This document shows, in pieces, positions 25,158-35,410 of a stretch of 36,227 nucleotides of DNA (position 1 is its first letter; every line of letters begins with the position of its first letter). The notes beneath the pieces are model-generated. The model made no database searches, had not been told where the DNA came from, and saw only the letters and a list, made by a program, of their open reading frames with translations. This DNA is from Thiotrichaceae bacterium (GTDB lineage: Bacteria > Pseudomonadota > Gammaproteobacteria > Eutrophobiales > Eutrophobiaceae). The stretch is taken from the NCBI GenBank assembly GCA_012960105.1, contig DUBV01000017.1:367-36593 (forward strand), read 5' to 3'. The translations under genes were made by a program, and so were the position numbers.

Positions 25158-26438
25158 ATGACAAAGTTGAAGTTACATTGGCAAATACTCATTGCCATCA
25201 TTTCTGCCATCCTGATAGGGTCGGTTGTTGATAAAGACACAGCCATAGCAGGCATCGTTCTCTATAACGTCTTTAATTTTATTGGCACTCTGTTTCTCAA
25301 TGCATTAAAGATGATCATCGTTCCACTTGTACTCTCGTCTATTATTTGTGGCATTTCGAGTATAGGTGCCAGTAAAAATCTGGGTCGGCTCGGCGGTAAA
25401 ACGATAGGTTTTTATCTGTTTTCTAGCCTGTTATCTATTCTTATCGGTCTGGCATTCGTGAATATGTTAGCTCCCGGCATTATTAATGGTGAACCAGCGG
25501 GCAGTATGCTTAATTTGAGTTCCCCCGCAGAAGTCTCTGCGCAACTCAATCGCGTTGAAGGTCGCGGTGCCGGCGATATTGCTGATGTTTTCTTACGTAT
25601 GGTTCCAACTAATATTGTAAAAGCAGCCGCTAACGGGCAAATGCTCGGACTTATCTTTTTCGGCTTACTCTTTGGCTTCTTTATGAGCCAATTAAAAGGC
25701 GAACAAAAGCAAACTTTAGATAATTTCTGGCAAGGTATTTTTCAAGTCATGATGGACATAACCATGCTCGTCATGAAATTTGCTCCAATTGGTGTCTTTG
25801 GATTGGTTGCTAAAACTATATCTGCAACCGGCTTTAGTGCTTTCCAACCACTACTATTGTTTTTTATCACCGTTTTACTGGCGCTAGCTTTTCATGCCTT
25901 TATCACCCTCGCACTACTATTAAAATATATAGGCAAAGTGAATCCTTTACGTCATTACTTCGCGATGGCGCCGGCTATGCTCACAGCTTTTTCTACGGCA
26001 TCATCTTCAGGCACATTACCTATCACTATGGAATGCGTAGAAAAAAATGCCGGCGTCTCGAATCAAACTACTTCCTTCGTACTTCCGTTAGGAGCTACTA
26101 TTAACATGGATGGCACCGCTTTATACGAGTGTGTTGCCGCTATGTTTATTGCGCAAGCTTATGGTCTGGACTTGAATTTTACGACGCAATTTACAATCGT
26201 TCTCGTCGCATTATTAACTTCTATAGGTGTGGCTGGCATACCTGCAGCCAGCCTCGTAGCGATTACCGTTATACTCGGTGTTATTGGTTTGCCACTTGAA
26301 GGTATCGGCATGTTGTTAGTAACCGATCGTATCCTTGATATGCTGCGAACAGCAGTTAATGTTTTTAGTGATAGTTGTTGTGCTGTTATCGTCGCTAAAA
26401 CAGAAGGAGAAGACAGCGTACTAGCGGACAGAGTATAG
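25158..26438 (+). CDS. Dicarboxylate/amino-acid:cation symporter (DAACS family)
   Basis: A 426-residue transporter of the GltP/DctA family with about eight helices and two re-entrant loops. The serine-rich tip of the first hairpin, F-S-T-A-S-S-S-G-T-L-P-I-T, and the N-M-D-G-T-A-L-Y motif in helix 7 are both present, as is the second hairpin around G-I-P-A-A-S-L-V. The family imports glutamate, aspartate or C4-dicarboxylates with Na+ or H+. Which substrate cannot be read here. GAAGG lies ten bases upstream of the ATG. It is monocistronic and converges with ppiD. Confidence 0.93.
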   Translation: MTKLKLHWQILIAIISAILIGSVVDKDTAIAGIVLYNVFNFIGTLFLNALKMIIVPLVLSSIICGISSIGASKNLGRLGGKTIGFYLFSSLLSILIGLAFVNMLAPGIINGEPAGSMLNLSSPAEVSAQLNRVEGRGAGDIADVFLRMVPTNIVKAAANGQMLGLIFFGLLFGFFMSQLKGEQKQTLDNFWQGIFQVMMDITMLVMKFAPIGVFGLVAKTISATGFSAFQPLLLFFITVLLALAFHAFITLALLLKYIGKVNPLRHYFAMAPAMLTAFSTASSSGTLPITMECVEKNAGVSNQTTSFVLPLGATINMDGTALYECVAAMFIAQAYGLDLNFTTQFTIVLVALLTSIGVAGIPAASLVAITVILGVIGLPLEGIGMLLVTDRILDMLRTAVNVFSDSCCAVIVAKTEGEDSVLADRV

Positions 26439-26499
26439 AGAGACACCCACCAAGCTTAATGCCTATAGTTACGACTATATTAATGTGTGAATTTGGTTC

Positions 26500-26520
26500 T
26501 AGAGTTCTATTATAACTCTA
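26500..26520. other. Inverted repeat between the symporter and ppiD
   Basis: A perfect 7-bp inverted repeat, TAGAGTT-ctattat-AACTCTA, with a second short inverted repeat CGTTC…GAACG right after it (26522–26540). It lies between convergent genes but has no T-run on either side, so it may be a weak bidirectional termination or protein-binding site. Confidence 0.35.
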
Positions 26521-26618
26521 ACGTTCACGTGTAGCGAACGCTAAAGCAGAATTTGATAGTGTTTATTATGCAGAGCTATTACTGGAACTACGTAACACCA
26601 ATAATAAGAAATTCTTTA

Positions 26619-28553
26619 TTAAATATTTTCTTTATATAAGACAATATCTGCATTGTCCTTTGCATTCTTTATAAACTGCTGCCATTCATTGGTACCACGT
26701 GAACGACGTATTTGCTGATCTGTTGATTTGCTAAAGAATTCTCCTTCTTCACCTTCAGCAACTTCGCCATCATGTACTGCAGTGATAATCACGATAGAGT
26801 AGTCACCACTACCAAGTCGATTACTAGTTACAATTGGCTTATCCGTAGGAAGACCTACTTGAAACGCATTACGCAATACAGAACGATTAACATCAACATC
26901 ATCTCGTTTAGTGTTTTCAACTGTCGTCCACTCAAGCTTTGCATCACCGGTTAGAGCATCAGTTGCAGTCCCAGCTTCTAGTTGCTGCACGATAGCCTCG
27001 CTGGTCTTTTTAATTTTTTCAGCTGCACGTTCCAGTCTAATACCGGCGATAACTTCGTCACGCACATTTTCTAATGTTTTAGTTTTAGCAACTTTATGTT
27101 CTAAAACTCTTAAAACAACAATGTGATTTTCTGATAATTCTATAGCTTCACTATTTTGACCGGAATTTATTAATTCAGTATTAAAACTATTTGAAATTAT
27201 TTGCGGTTTCGACAACACGCCTGTAGCGGCACTATTACGACTGAAAAAATCTGTTTCAATGATTTCTTCACCTATAGTTTCAGCAGCAACGTCAAGAGAA
27301 TCAGAATGCTCATAACTTAAATTAGTGAGTTGATCTGCTAATTCAAAGAACTGCAATACAGCTTGTGAGTTTTTGTAATCATGCTCTACTTGCTCAGCAA
27401 CTCTGGAAAATACATTTTTCGGGCCGCCTCTAATTTCACCAACCTTAATAACATTGAATCCTTTTTTAGTTTCAATTACTTCACTAACTGCTTTCTCATC
27501 AGCTTCAAATAGAAATTCATCGATTTCCTTTTCCATAATGCCTTTTGACATAAAAGCATGTTCACTAAACTGTAAAGTTCCCTTTCCGTCATCAGTAAAT
27601 TTACTAACGACTTCTTCAAAGGTTTTTCCTTCTTTAACCATAGATAAAGCTGAATCAATAATAGCCTTAGCTTTTGCTTTATCTTCTTCAGATGCTTCTT
27701 TAAATGTTTTATCAGCTTGTTGTTCGGCAGTCGTTACGAATAATTTTCTTACTGAACGTTGCTCGACAACATCATAATCATCTTTGTTGACGTTATAATA
27801 TTGTTTAAGACTATCTTCATCAGTTTCTACAGTTTTGGCCAATTCACTAACATCAAGTTCTAGATAAGCAATTTTTACCTTTTCTGGATCAGCGAAACTT
27901 TCTGGATTTACCTTATAGAAGGCATCAATTTGTGCATCATTAATTTCACCAACATCTATAAATGATGAAAGACTTAACCTGGTATAGGTTAAATCACGAG
28001 TTTGAGCCTTCAACTGTAGAGCGTTTTCTAATTCTGAATCTAGAACAAAAAGACTATCAGATAGACCTGCTTGTAATTGCTCAGATAATAAATCCATACG
28101 AAGTTGAGCTTCAAAATATACAGGATCCATACCCATACTGCTGACAGCCCGCTCATACTTAAGACGACTGAAACCTTGATCACCATTAAAATACTCAAGG
28201 TTTTTAATGGTATCGACAACCTTTGAATTGCTTACTCGCAAACCATTGTCTCTAATAATCTGGTTAACTAATTCTGCATCAACCAGTTTCTCTAATGTTT
28301 GTTCTTTAACAAACGCTTCTTCTTCTAAAGATAGTGCGTCACCACCGAGCATTGATTGCATTTGTTGGCGAAGCGTATAAAAGGAACGCTGGAATGTCTG
28401 ATATTTAATTTCGGAACCATTAACAGTAGCAACAAAGATATCACCACCACCGAAATAAGAACTTACTCCCCAAAAGGCAAAGGAAATTATTAAAGCGCCT
28501 ACAATAATGCCGGCGACCCAACCTGATGCTTTATCTCTTATTAGTCCTAACAT
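26619..28553 (-). CDS. ppiD: PpiD, membrane-anchored periplasmic chaperone with a parvulin domain
   Basis: A 644-residue protein of normal PpiD size. One N-terminal transmembrane anchor (V-A-G-I-I-V-G-A-L-I-I-S-F-A-F-W-G) starts at about residue 13, then a SurA-N-like chaperone region, then a parvulin-type PPIase domain (about 270–380) with R-K-L-F-V-T near its start and G-F-N-V-I-K-V-G-E at its end. A long helical C-terminal part follows. PpiD stands at the SecYEG exit and helps fold exported proteins. It stands last in the tig–clpP–clpX–lon–hupB block in the usual gammaproteobacterial order, beyond two tRNA genes and a terminator, so it has its own promoter. Confidence 0.95.
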   Translation of the reverse strand: MLGLIRDKASGWVAGIIVGALIISFAFWGVSSYFGGGDIFVATVNGSEIKYQTFQRSFYTLRQQMQSMLGGDALSLEEEAFVKEQTLEKLVDAELVNQIIRDNGLRVSNSKVVDTIKNLEYFNGDQGFSRLKYERAVSSMGMDPVYFEAQLRMDLLSEQLQAGLSDSLFVLDSELENALQLKAQTRDLTYTRLSLSSFIDVGEINDAQIDAFYKVNPESFADPEKVKIAYLELDVSELAKTVETDEDSLKQYYNVNKDDYDVVEQRSVRKLFVTTAEQQADKTFKEASEEDKAKAKAIIDSALSMVKEGKTFEEVVSKFTDDGKGTLQFSEHAFMSKGIMEKEIDEFLFEADEKAVSEVIETKKGFNVIKVGEIRGGPKNVFSRVAEQVEHDYKNSQAVLQFFELADQLTNLSYEHSDSLDVAAETIGEEIIETDFFSRNSAATGVLSKPQIISNSFNTELINSGQNSEAIELSENHIVVLRVLEHKVAKTKTLENVRDEVIAGIRLERAAEKIKKTSEAIVQQLEAGTATDALTGDAKLEWTTVENTKRDDVDVNRSVLRNAFQVGLPTDKPIVTSNRLGSGDYSIVIITAVHDGEVAEGEEGEFFSKSTDQQIRRSRGTNEWQQFIKNAKDNADIVLYKENI

Positions 28554-28583
28554 GACATACTCAACTTTTCTTTATTTTGAAAT

Positions 28584-28615
28584 TAAAAAAGGGCGTATCC
28601 TTGTGTGATACGCCC
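28584..28615 (-). terminator. Rho-independent terminator after tRNA-Val–tRNA-Asp
   Basis: On the minus strand, a perfect 9-bp stem GGGCGTATC (28615–28607) / GATACGCCC (28599–28591) with a 7-nt loop is followed by TTTTTT. It closes the hupB–tRNA-Val–tRNA-Asp transcript just before ppiD. Confidence 0.9.
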
Positions 28616-28624
28616 GATTATATA

Positions 28625-28701
28625 TGGCGGAGTGGACGGGACTCGAACCCGCGACCCCCGGCGTGACAGGCCGGTATTCTAACCAACTGAACTACCACTC
28701 C
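28625..28701 (-). tRNA. tRNA-Asp(GTC)
   Basis: A 77-nt cloverleaf with encoded CCA. Sense begins GGAGTGGTAGTTCAGTTGG; the anticodon loop is CTGTCAC with GTC in the middle; the T-arm is GCGGGTTCGAGTCCCGT. It lies ten bases after tRNA-Val and before the terminator. Confidence 0.97.
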
Positions 28702-28710
28702 GAAGTATTC

Positions 28711-28786
28711 TGGTGGGTGCTGAGGGGTTCGAACCCCCGACATCCGCCGTGTAAAGGCGACGCTCTACCAACTGAGCTAAGCACCC
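28711..28786 (-). tRNA. tRNA-Val(TAC)
   Basis: A 76-nt cloverleaf with encoded CCA. Sense begins GGGTGCTTAGCTCAGTTGG; the anticodon loop is TTTACAC with TAC; the T-arm has GGGGGTTCGAACCCC. Its 5' end is 11 nt after the hupB stop, so it is probably cleaved from the hupB transcript. Confidence 0.97.
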
Positions 28787-28797
28787 CAGAAGGCGCG

Positions 28798-29070
28798 CTA
28801 GTTTATGGCATCCTTGAGAGCTTTTCCAGCTTTAAAACCAGGAACTTTCGAAGCTTTGATTTTTATTGCATCACCCGTTCTAGGATTACGACCCATGCGC
28901 GCTGCACGTTTACGTACTGAGAATGTACCAAACCCAACTAAAGTAACAGTATCTCCCTTTTTTAGAGCTTTCGTTATCGCTTCAATGGCAGCATCTAACG
29001 ATCTACCCGCTGCAGCTTTTGAAAGATCAGCAGAATCGGCAATAGCATCGATCAATTCAGCTTTATTCAT
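28798..29070 (-). CDS. hupB: DNA-binding protein HU-beta
   Basis: A 90-residue canonical HU. It begins [11 protein letters not shown] and has the dimer core [10 protein letters not shown], the saddle [10 protein letters not shown] and the arm tip G-R-N-P-R-T-G, ending [10 protein letters not shown]. It bends and compacts DNA. Start: AGGGGA 7–8 bases upstream. A strong promoter is at 29167–29195. Its place behind lon, before tRNA genes and ppiD, is the classical gammaproteobacterial order. Confidence 0.97.
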   Translation of the reverse strand: MNKAELIDAIADSADLSKAAAGRSLDAAIEAITKALKKGDTVTLVGFGTFSVRKRAARMGRNPRTGDAIKIKASKVPGFKAGKALKDAIN

Positions 29071-29086
29071 AATAATTCCCCTTGTT

Positions 29087-29124
29087 AAAAAACACCCTCA
29101 AGCATGATTAATATAATGCTGAAG
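29087..29124 (-). terminator. Possible lon terminator or hupB leader attenuator
   Basis: On the minus strand, CTTCAGCAT (29124–29116) can pair with ATGCTTGAGG (29105–29096) across a 10-nt AT loop with one bulged T. TTTTTT (29092–29087) follows three bases later. It lies downstream of the hupB promoter and upstream of the hupB RBS, so it could end the lon message, attenuate hupB, or both. Confidence 0.4.
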
Positions 29125-29166
29125 AGTTAAATGGTTTCTTTGACCTGCGTATTTTTTAGCGTTAGT

Positions 29167-29195
29167 TTTATACCAAGAGTTGAAATACGCGTCAA
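29167..29195 (-). promoter_or_regulatory. Sigma-70 promoter of hupB
   Basis: On the minus strand, the -35 TTGACG (29195–29190) and -10 TATAAA (29172–29167) are separated by exactly 17 bp. It lies in the lon–hupB gap, giving a leader of about 90 nt before the hupB ATG. Confidence 0.8.
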
Positions 29196-29223
29196 GCAAT
29201 GGTTACGTGCAGAGTTCAAATAT

Positions 29224-31632
29224 TTAATGCGGTCGAATTAAATCGCTTTTTTCTTTTCCTCGTGCTTTTTCTGACTTAACTATATCAGATTTTGATAGGC
29301 TTTTGGCACTTGGTTCAGGCATTTTTTCCAAAGCGACTTCAAGCACTTCATCTATCCATCTAACCGGACGTATATCAATATTCTGTTTTATATTTTTTGG
29401 AATCTCGACTAATTCTCGTTCATTTTCGTAAGGTATTAATACTGTTTCGATTCCGCCCCTTAAAGCAGCTAATAATTTTTCTTTCAATCCACCAATAGGC
29501 AACACTTCTCCACGAAGTGTGATTTCACCTGTCATAGCAACACTGGACTTTACCGGAATTTTACACAGCGCAGATACAAGCGCTGTACACATTCCAACAC
29601 CAGCACTAGGACCATCTTTGGGGGTCGCACCTTCAGGCACATGTATATGAAAATCATGATCTTTATAAAACTCATTCTCAATGCCAAGAACATCACTACG
29701 GCTACGAACAACAGTCATCGCAGCTTCAATAGACTCCTGCATTACTTCGCCGAGTTTACCAGTACGTGTGATCTTTCCTTTACCCGCAACAATTGCAGCT
29801 TCAATTGTGAGCAATTCACCACCAACTTCCGTCCATGCAAGACCAGTAACCTGACCAATACGATTCTCTTCTTCAGCTTTACCATAACGAAAACGCTTAA
29901 CACCTAATAAAGATTCCAGCTTTTTCTGGGTCACGATCATCGTTTTATCTGTTGGCTTAAGCAAAATTTGCTTCACCATTTTTCTACATATATTAGCAAT
30001 TTCGCGATCAAGATTACGCACACCCGCTTCTCGTGTGTAATAGCGAACAATGTCTCGAATGACAGCTTCGCGAATAACGATTTCATTTTCCTTTAGACCA
30101 TTTCTTTCAAATTGTTTAGGAACAAGGTAGCGCGTAGCAATATTTATTTTTTCATCTTCGGTATAACCCGATAATCGAATTACTTCCATTCGATCCAGTA
30201 ATGGTCCAGGAATGTTCAAACTATTCGCAGTTGTTACAAACATCACTTCAGACAAGTCGTAATCAACTTCGAGATAATGATCGTTAAATGCATTATTTTG
30301 TTCAGGATCCAAAACTTCTAATAATGCTGAAGCGGGATCGCCACGAGAATCCATCGCCATTTTGTCTATTTCATCTAGTAAAAATAGCGGATTCTTCTTT
30401 CCTACTTTTGACATGCCTTGAATAATTTTTCCAGGCATAGAACCAATATAAGTTCGACGATGACCACGTATTTCAGCTTCATCACGTACACCACCTAGTG
30501 ACATACGTACAAATTTACGATTCGTTGCTCTTGCGATTGAACGTCCCAATGAAGTTTTACCCACGCCCGGAGGTCCAACTAGACATAAAATAGGCCCTTT
30601 CATTTTTTTAACGCGTTGTTGTACCGCTAAATATTCGAGTATACGTTCTTTTACTTTTTCCAGACCATAATGATCTTCTTCAAGAATCTCTTCGGCTTTT
30701 TGAATTTCTTGTGACACTTTGCTGCGCTTTTTCCATGGCACACCAACTAACCAATCCACATAATTACGAACTACCGTAGCTTCAGCAGACATCGGCGACA
30801 TCATTTTCAATTTGTTTAATTCTGAATCAGCTTTTTCCTTAGCATCTTTATGCATTCCTGCTTTTTTAATTTTTTCAGCGAGTTCATCAATCTCATTAGG
30901 AACATCATCCATTTCGCCTAATTCTTTTTGTATAGCTTTCATCTGTTCATTCAGATAATACTCACGCTGACTTTTTTCCATTTGAGACTTAACTCGGCCA
31001 CGAATTCGTTTATCAACCTGCAATAAATCAATTTCCGATTCCATCATATGAATAAGATGTTCAAGACGCTCTCTAACATCAATGATTTCAAGAACGGCCT
31101 GTTTTTCATCGATTTTTATCAACATATGCGCTGCGATCGTGTCTGCAAGACGACTAGCATCATCAATGCTTGCAAGCGAAGAAATTATTTCAGGTGGGAC
31201 TTTCTTATTTAATTTAACGTACTGTTCAAACTGATTCATAGCCGAACGCGTATGAACATCCATCTCTTGTTCGTCGATAATAGCCGCTTCAAGCAGCTCT
31301 ACATCGGCAATGAACATTCCATCAACTTCTTTGTAATCTTTTATACTTGCTCTGGCTGTACCTTCGACTAATACTTTAATCGTACCGTCAGGTAATTTTA
31401 ATAACTGCAGAATATTTGCCATCGTGCCTATGTCATAAGTCTCATCCTGACCAGGATCATCTTCAGCAGCACTTTTTTGAGCAACAAGTAAAATTTGCTT
31501 ATTGCCGTCCATCGCCTTGTCCAGAGCCTTAATGGATTTTTCACGACCGACAAATAAAGGAATAACCATATGCGGATAAACCACAACATCACGCAATGGT
31601 AATACAGGGAGGACTTCAGTTTTTTCTGTCAT
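29224..31632 (-). CDS. lon: ATP-dependent protease La (Lon)
   Basis: An 802-residue LonA protease with an N-terminal substrate-recognition domain ([12 protein letters not shown]), a coiled-coil linker, an AAA+ module with Walker A G-P-P-G-V-G-K-T, Walker [11 protein letters not shown], and a C-terminal protease domain. The Ser–Lys dyad is Ser676 in P-K-D-G-P-S-A-G and Lys719 in G-G-L-K-E-K. It degrades misfolded and some regulatory proteins in the cytosol. A CTTGAAA heat-shock-type promoter precedes it. The C-terminal tail of about 25 residues is charged and Lys/Ser-rich. Confidence 0.98.
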   Translation of the reverse strand: MTEKTEVLPVLPLRDVVVYPHMVIPLFVGREKSIKALDKAMDGNKQILLVAQKSAAEDDPGQDETYDIGTMANILQLLKLPDGTIKVLVEGTARASIKDYKEVDGMFIADVELLEAAIIDEQEMDVHTRSAMNQFEQYVKLNKKVPPEIISSLASIDDASRLADTIAAHMLIKIDEKQAVLEIIDVRERLEHLIHMMESEIDLLQVDKRIRGRVKSQMEKSQREYYLNEQMKAIQKELGEMDDVPNEIDELAEKIKKAGMHKDAKEKADSELNKLKMMSPMSAEATVVRNYVDWLVGVPWKKRSKVSQEIQKAEEILEEDHYGLEKVKERILEYLAVQQRVKKMKGPILCLVGPPGVGKTSLGRSIARATNRKFVRMSLGGVRDEAEIRGHRRTYIGSMPGKIIQGMSKVGKKNPLFLLDEIDKMAMDSRGDPASALLEVLDPEQNNAFNDHYLEVDYDLSEVMFVTTANSLNIPGPLLDRMEVIRLSGYTEDEKINIATRYLVPKQFERNGLKENEIVIREAVIRDIVRYYTREAGVRNLDREIANICRKMVKQILLKPTDKTMIVTQKKLESLLGVKRFRYGKAEEENRIGQVTGLAWTEVGGELLTIEAAIVAGKGKITRTGKLGEVMQESIEAAMTVVRSRSDVLGIENEFYKDHDFHIHVPEGATPKDGPSAGVGMCTALVSALCKIPVKSSVAMTGEITLRGEVLPIGGLKEKLLAALRGGIETVLIPYENERELVEIPKNIKQNIDIRPVRWIDEVLEVALEKMPEPSAKSLSKSDIVKSEKARGKEKSDLIRPH

Positions 31633-31691
31633 AAAAACCTTAAATAATAATTATGTTCGTTTCTTATAGAACTTAGATATATCGTCTTCTT

Positions 31692-31720
31692 AATATTGCG
31701 ACTTATTTATCTCTTTTCAA
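31692..31720 (-). promoter_or_regulatory. Candidate sigma-32 (heat-shock) promoter of lon
   Basis: On the minus strand, CTTGAAA (31720–31714) is an exact sigma-32 -35 element. CGCAATAT (31699–31692), 14 bp downstream, partly matches the CCCCAT-N-T -10. It lies in the clpX–lon gap, about 60 bp before the lon ATG. Confidence 0.55.
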
Positions 31721-31771
31721 GAGACATTGTTACCATGCAATAGACGGCAGGAAAAACGAAACCAAATAATC

Positions 31772-33052
31772 TTATTCAGATACCGCCTTTGGTATATCTG
31801 AGCCCTCATAGAGCATTAATGGTTTAGCTTCACCTTCTATCACACCTTCATCTACGACTACTTTAGTCACATCCTCCATTGAAGGTAAATCATACATCGT
31901 ATCCAACAAGATATTTTCCATTATTGAACGCAGGCCTCGAGCACCCGTTTTTCGTTCCATTGATTTTCTGGCAACGGCACGTAATGCATCATCACGAAAT
32001 TCTAAATCGCAACCTTCCATATCAAACAAACGAATATATTGTTTGGTAATTGCATTTTTTGGTTCTAGTAAAATTTGCAATAACTGCTCTTCATCAAGTT
32101 CAGACAAAGTCGCTGCCACAGGTAGACGTCCAACAAACTCTGGAATCAAACCATATTTAATTAGATCTTCAGGCTCTACTGTATGAACGACTTCACTCGC
32201 ACTCTTTTTTTCGTCCTTGCCTTTAACATCAGCAGAAAAACCTATGCCGCCCTTTTCAGAACGTTCTCGAATAATGCGATCCAGGCCAGCAAATGCACCA
32301 CCACAAATAAACAATATATTTGCCGTGTTTACTTGCAAAAATTCCTGTTGTGGATGCTTACGTCCACCTTGAGGAGGAACAGAAGCAACAGTTCCTTCAA
32401 TCAATTTTAATAATGCTTGTTGTACACCTTCGCCCGATACATCACGGGTAATGGAAGGGTTATCTGATTTACGCGAAATCTTGTCGATTTCATCAATATA
32501 AACAATACCCGTTTGAGCTTTATCTACATCGTAATCACATTTTTGTAATAACTTCTGAATGATGTTTTCAACATCCTCACCTACATAACCTGCTTCGGTT
32601 AATGTCGTTGCGTCAGCAATGGTAAAAGGCACATTGAGCAAGCGAGCCATTGTTTCAGCCAACAATGTTTTACCGCTACCAGTAGGTCCAATCAGCAAGA
32701 CATTACTTTTAGATAATTCGACATCCGATTTCTTGATGCCTTGTTCCAAACGTTTGTAATGATTGTATACAGCAACCGAGAGAATTTTCTTGGCTTTTTC
32801 CTGGCCAATAACATATTCATCTAGAATACTGTTAATTTCATGGGGAGTAGGAAGCGATGTTCCCGCACCAGTAACCGATTTTTCCTGAATTTCTTCACGA
32901 ATAATATCGTTACACAATTCGACACATTCGTCGCAGATAAAAACAGAAGGACCTGCAATCAGTTTCCTGACTTCATGTTGACTCTTACCACAGAAAGAAC
33001 AATACAGCAGGCGATCACCATCACCGTTTTTACCCTCATTACTATCGGCCAT
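31772..33052 (-). CDS. clpX: ClpX, ATPase unfoldase of the ClpXP protease
   Basis: A 426-residue protein with the N-terminal C4 zinc-binding domain (Y-C-S-F-C and F-I-C-D-E-C), Walker A G-P-T-G-S-G-K-T, Walker [11 protein letters not shown], the pore loop G-Y-V-G-E-D-V, an I-G-F loop for docking ClpP (G-G-I-G-F-S-A-D-V), and a sensor-2 G-A-R-G-L-R. It unfolds tagged proteins and feeds them to ClpP. It is 30 bp downstream of clpP in one operon. Confidence 0.98.
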   Translation of the reverse strand: MADSNEGKNGDGDRLLYCSFCGKSQHEVRKLIAGPSVFICDECVELCNDIIREEIQEKSVTGAGTSLPTPHEINSILDEYVIGQEKAKKILSVAVYNHYKRLEQGIKKSDVELSKSNVLLIGPTGSGKTLLAETMARLLNVPFTIADATTLTEAGYVGEDVENIIQKLLQKCDYDVDKAQTGIVYIDEIDKISRKSDNPSITRDVSGEGVQQALLKLIEGTVASVPPQGGRKHPQQEFLQVNTANILFICGGAFAGLDRIIRERSEKGGIGFSADVKGKDEKKSASEVVHTVEPEDLIKYGLIPEFVGRLPVAATLSELDEEQLLQILLEPKNAITKQYIRLFDMEGCDLEFRDDALRAVARKSMERKTGARGLRSIMENILLDTMYDLPSMEDVTKVVVDEGVIEGEAKPLMLYEGSDIPKAVSE

Positions 33053-33082
33053 TCTTTACTCCTGACTTATTTACAAACATAT

Positions 33083-33730
33083 TTATTCTGATTCTTTTTT
33101 CTCATCTTCATCTAAGCTTGATCTTTCATTTAGAACAGTATCAATCAAACCATAATCTCTTGCCGCCTCAGCACTCATGAAATTATCGCGTTCCGTATCT
33201 TTTTGAATCGTTTCCAATGACTGTCCTGTGTGATCAGCCATGATCGTATTCAAACGTTCACGAACATATAAAATTTCGCGTGCGTGAATATCAATATCTG
33301 TTGCCTGTCCCTGAAAACCACCTAATGGCTGGTGAATCATGACACGAGAATGGGGAAGACTGTATCGTTTACCTTTTGCGCCACCGGTCAACAACAACGC
33401 ACCCATGCTGGCCGCTTGACCAAGGCACATCGTACTAACATTAGGTTTAATAAACTGCATGGTGTCGTAGACCGACAAACCAGCCGTCACTGAGCCACCA
33501 GGCGAATTAATATAAAAGTGAATATCTTTATCAGGGTTTTCTGATTCAAGAAAAAGTAATTGAGCAACGATGACATTTGCAACGTTGTCTTCGACAGGCC
33601 CCACCAGAAAGATGATGCGTTCTTTAAGAAGTCGAGAGTATATATCGTAGGACCTTTCGCCCCTTGAGGTCTGCTCGACCACCATTGGCACTAAGTTTAA
33701 TGCCTGAGTTTCAATGTTATTCATAGTCAT
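33083..33730 (-). CDS. clpP: ClpP protease proteolytic subunit
   Basis: A 215-residue serine protease. The catalytic triad is Ser108 (G-Q-A-A-S-M-G-A), His133 (M-I-H-Q-P-L-G-G) and Asp182 (E-R-D-N-F-M-S), three below the E. coli numbering. Y-I-N-S-P-G-G-S-V is the oxyanion loop region. The N-terminus carries a short propeptide before L-V-P-M-V. It lies 27 bp after tig and 30 bp before clpX. The ATG at 33730 has a second in-frame ATG two codons later. Confidence 0.98.
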   Translation of the reverse strand: MTMNNIETQALNLVPMVVEQTSRGERSYDIYSRLLKERIIFLVGPVEDNVANVIVAQLLFLESENPDKDIHFYINSPGGSVTAGLSVYDTMQFIKPNVSTMCLGQAASMGALLLTGGAKGKRYSLPHSRVMIHQPLGGFQGQATDIDIHAREILYVRERLNTIMADHTGQSLETIQKDTERDNFMSAEAARDYGLIDTVLNERSSLDEDEKKESE

Positions 33731-33757
33731 CCATATCGGACAATAGCCGCAATAACT

Positions 33758-35074
33758 TTAGACTGCAGTTTGTCCTTTATTCATTACTTCGTCAAACGTA
33801 CATGCTTTGTCTGTGACGTCCGCATGCTCCAATATCCAGTCAATAACACCATCTTCCAAAGCCAATGCTTCGACTTCAGCCAGATTTTTTTGATCTGAAT
33901 AATACCAATTTACAACAGAATTAGGATCTTCGTAACCAGATGCTGCTTGTTCGATCATTTCCCGAACTTTTGCCGGATCCGCTTTTAACTCGTTTTCCTT
34001 GATAATTTCGCCAACAATCAATTGTAAAGAAACACGCTTTTCTGCTTGTTCTTTAAAGACAGAATCATCTGCTCCTGCAATTGCACCGCCATCAAGCCCT
34101 TGTTGTTTAAGGTTATTTTCCAATTCATGCTTAACGCGATGTTGTTCATTGTGTACCAATGCGTGAGGAAGCTCTACTTCATTTGCTTCGCGTAGGCTTT
34201 CAAAAACGCCATCTTTCAACTGGCGACGTAGTGTTAATTCTACTTCGCGGTCCATATTGCGTTTAATTTCAGTGAGTAACGTTTCTTCTTTGCCATCTTT
34301 CACACCAAATTGTTCCATAAAAGCTTCGTCAACTTCCGGTAAAACAGTTTCGTTCACCAAATTAACTTTGACCTTGAATTCAGTTTGCTTGCCTTTTAAC
34401 TCTTCGTTTCCATATTCATCAGGAAATTTCAAATCGAGAGTGACATCATCGCCAGCAGATTTACCAATAAGTCCTTCTTCAAAGCCTTCGATAAAACCCT
34501 TTGAACCCAATTCGAGATCGTGGTTCTCAGCTTTACCACCGTCAAAAACTTTACCATCAATAAATCCTTCAAAGTTAATATTGACGATATCACCGTCTTT
34601 TGCTGCTCTTTCGACAGGTTTTAATTCTCGACGCTGCTTACGCAGCATCTCGATCATGCCGTCAACATCATTTTTAGTTACTTCACATACCGGCTTTTCA
34701 ACCTTTATCTTAGACATCGGTTTAAGCTTAACTTCGGGGTATATTTCAAAAACAGCGGTATAAGCTAAATCTTTTCCTACTTCATCATTCAATTCATCAA
34801 TTCTAGGTTGTCCAGCAGGCTTTAAACTTTCCTGGCTGATCGCTTCATAAAGGCTAGATTGAACCAATTCACCGACGACTTCTTTGCGTACTTGGTCACC
34901 ATATCGACCTTGAATAATTTTCAAAGGTACTTTACCAGGACGAAAACCCTGAATTTTGGTTGTTTTGGTCATATTTTGTAGACGATTGCTCACTTCAGAG
35001 CTGATCCGATCTTCTGGCAACTCGACGCGAACTTTACGCTCTAGCGAACTGGTACTTTCTACTGATACTTGCAT
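33758..35074 (-). CDS. tig: Trigger factor, ribosome-associated chaperone
   Basis: A 438-residue protein. The N-terminal ribosome-docking motif is G-F-R-P-G-K-V-P; a FKBP-type PPIase domain (about 150–240, with G-D-I-V-N-I-N-F-E-G-F) and a helical C-terminal chaperone domain follow. It binds near the ribosome exit tunnel and shields nascent chains. It heads the tig–clpP–clpX operon, as in most gammaproteobacteria. A strong hairpin lies in its 5' region (35118–35148). Confidence 0.98.
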   Translation of the reverse strand: MQVSVESTSSLERKVRVELPEDRISSEVSNRLQNMTKTTKIQGFRPGKVPLKIIQGRYGDQVRKEVVGELVQSSLYEAISQESLKPAGQPRIDELNDEVGKDLAYTAVFEIYPEVKLKPMSKIKVEKPVCEVTKNDVDGMIEMLRKQRRELKPVERAAKDGDIVNINFEGFIDGKVFDGGKAENHDLELGSKGFIEGFEEGLIGKSAGDDVTLDLKFPDEYGNEELKGKQTEFKVKVNLVNETVLPEVDEAFMEQFGVKDGKEETLLTEIKRNMDREVELTLRRQLKDGVFESLREANEVELPHALVHNEQHRVKHELENNLKQQGLDGGAIAGADDSVFKEQAEKRVSLQLIVGEIIKENELKADPAKVREMIEQAASGYEDPNSVVNWYYSDQKNLAEVEALALEDGVIDWILEHADVTDKACTFDEVMNKGQTAV

Positions 35075-35117
35075 TCTTTTAATAATCCTAAAATATTAAT
35101 TAATTTCAACATGTTAG

Positions 35118-35148
35118 AACGCTCCCCTGTATTGTCAGGGAAAGCGTT
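35118..35148. other. Long stem-loop between tRNA-Leu and tig
   Basis: AACGCT-c-CCCTG-tattgt-CAGGG-aa-AGCGTT: two perfect helices of 6 and 5 bp with a small internal loop. There is no T-run beyond it on the minus strand, so it is not a simple terminator. It could be a processing site after tRNA-Leu or a leader structure of tig. Confidence 0.6.
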
Positions 35149-35160
35149 ACTACATATAAA

Positions 35161-35245
<85 letters not shown>

Positions 35246-35410
35246 ATGATATTTGGTTCAAGAAACACTAATTGTTTCTCTGATTTTTAAATAAGCACAA
35301 ACCGTTCCCGTAATACTTTAATAAAGGATAATATTCTTAAATAATCTAAGTATTGACCTAAGGTTTGATAGTAATTATGAATATAACAGGTGGGATATAC
35401 AATAATATTT

